This document shows, piece after piece, positions 6,186 to 6,365 of a stretch of 6,365 bases of DNA. The translations under genes were made by a program, and so were the position numbers. Source of the DNA: Bacteroidota bacterium (GTDB lineage: Bacteria; Bacteroidota; Bacteroidia; Bacteroidales; PUMT01); assembly GCA_003567115.1 (NCBI GenBank), contig PXAP01000241.1:1-6365 (forward strand), given 5' to 3'. The stretch's first letter is position 1; each line of letters starts with the position of its first letter. The notes beneath the pieces are model-generated. The model had not been told where the DNA came from. It saw only the letters and a list, made by a program, of their open reading frames with translations, and did no database searches.

Positions 6186-6193
6186 TATTTTTG
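6186..6193 (+). promoter_or_regulatory. Possible -7 element for gene A'
   Basis: TATTTTTG fits TAnnTTTG and would place the transcription start near 6200, about 38 nt before the ATG. No TTG lies at the right distance upstream. An alternative reading is a sigma-70-like pair, TTTG (6190-6193), 17 nt, TATAAAAT (6211-6218). Neither is strong. Confidence 0.25.
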
Positions 6194-6237
6194 TGTCTGT
6201 TTAAATAAGCTATAAAATAACCATATAACTATTTCAA

Positions 6238-6365
6238 ATGGAGCATCTCTCTGATCAAATGGCCAATGCCCATATACTTAATCAATACTGGCTTACTTTT
6301 TTGCTTGTGATATCCATGGTTCTGGTCTCCAGAACGTTTGTTGCAGGCACCCGTTATTCACCTAT
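6238..6365 (+). CDS. N-terminus of a second copy of the gene A membrane protein (A'), cut by the window edge
   Basis: The first 42 codons are visible and match the protein encoded at 58-1596 at 39 residues; the only changes are at positions 3-5 (SFT to HLS). The DNA is about 85% identical (109 of 128 bases). From codon 6 on there are 13 base changes and every one is silent. The visible part covers the short N-terminal tail and the first membrane helix (about 17-31). The remainder lies beyond the window, so intactness cannot be judged. It is transcribed away from B', mirroring A and B. The function is unknown, as for gene A. Confidence 0.85.
   Translation, partial: MEHLSDQMANAHILNQYWLTFLLVISMVLVSRTFVAGTRYSP

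Larger units (their letters stand above)
5915..6237. other. 323-bp noncoding region between divergent genes B' and A'
   Basis: It holds the B' promoter on the left and AT-rich DNA towards A'. The inverted repeat TTTGAT (6148-6153) / ATCAAA (6165-6170) with an 11-nt spacer lies upstream of A'. A TAnnTTTG match (TATTTTTG, 6186-6193) lies 45 nt before the A' start without a convincing -33 partner. The plus-strand frame 5886-6152 has no ribosome binding site and no protein-like composition, and is not called. No mobile-element end is seen here, unlike the A-B gap. Confidence 0.55.

Overview
The window looks like chromosomal DNA from a Bacteroidota bacterium, probably a facultative or anaerobic, salt-exposed relative of the Bacteroidales/Marinilabiliales (taxonomy is inference). 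The reasons are AT-rich DNA, almost no Shine-Dalgarno sequences before most genes, and two promoters that fit the Bacteroidota consensus (TTTG/TTG, 18-19 nt, TAnnTTTG). The gene content also fits: a BCCT osmolyte carrier, a DUF4405 membrane protein and Gly-after-Cys lipoproteins.

Layout from left to right. Gene A (58-1596, minus) is a 512-residue polytopic membrane protein of unknown family. A 674-bp intergenic stretch holds a hairpin and the right end of a small mobile element. Gene B (2271-2705, plus) is a small coiled-coil lipoprotein. Two minus-strand genes follow, DUF4405 (2734-3330) and a BCCT transporter (3474-5015), the latter with a well-formed promoter overlapped by a perfect 18-bp palindrome. 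Next comes a 169-bp MITE-like element with a 6-bp target duplication (5180-5360). Gene B' (5471-5914, minus) is a paralogue of B with its own promoter. After a 323-bp gap, A' (from 6238, plus) is a close paralogue of A and runs off the right edge.

The main observation is the symmetry: A(-) B(+) | DUF4405(-) BCCT(-) | B'(-) A'(+). A divergent pair of a membrane protein and a coiled-coil lipoprotein is present twice in inverted orientation, flanking a betaine-type carrier and a possible heme membrane protein. In their first 42 codons A and A' are 39/42 identical in protein but only about 85% identical in DNA. From codon 6 onward all 13 substitutions are silent, which points to an old duplication under strong purifying selection. 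B and B' are only about half identical. A-B may therefore be a functional two-gene module, a carrier plus a periplasm-facing lipoprotein. Its substrate is unknown; the BCCT neighbour makes an osmotic or ion-related role a reasonable guess only.

The remaining noncoding DNA shows no RNA genes or CRISPR arrays. It holds promoters, hairpins and element remnants.
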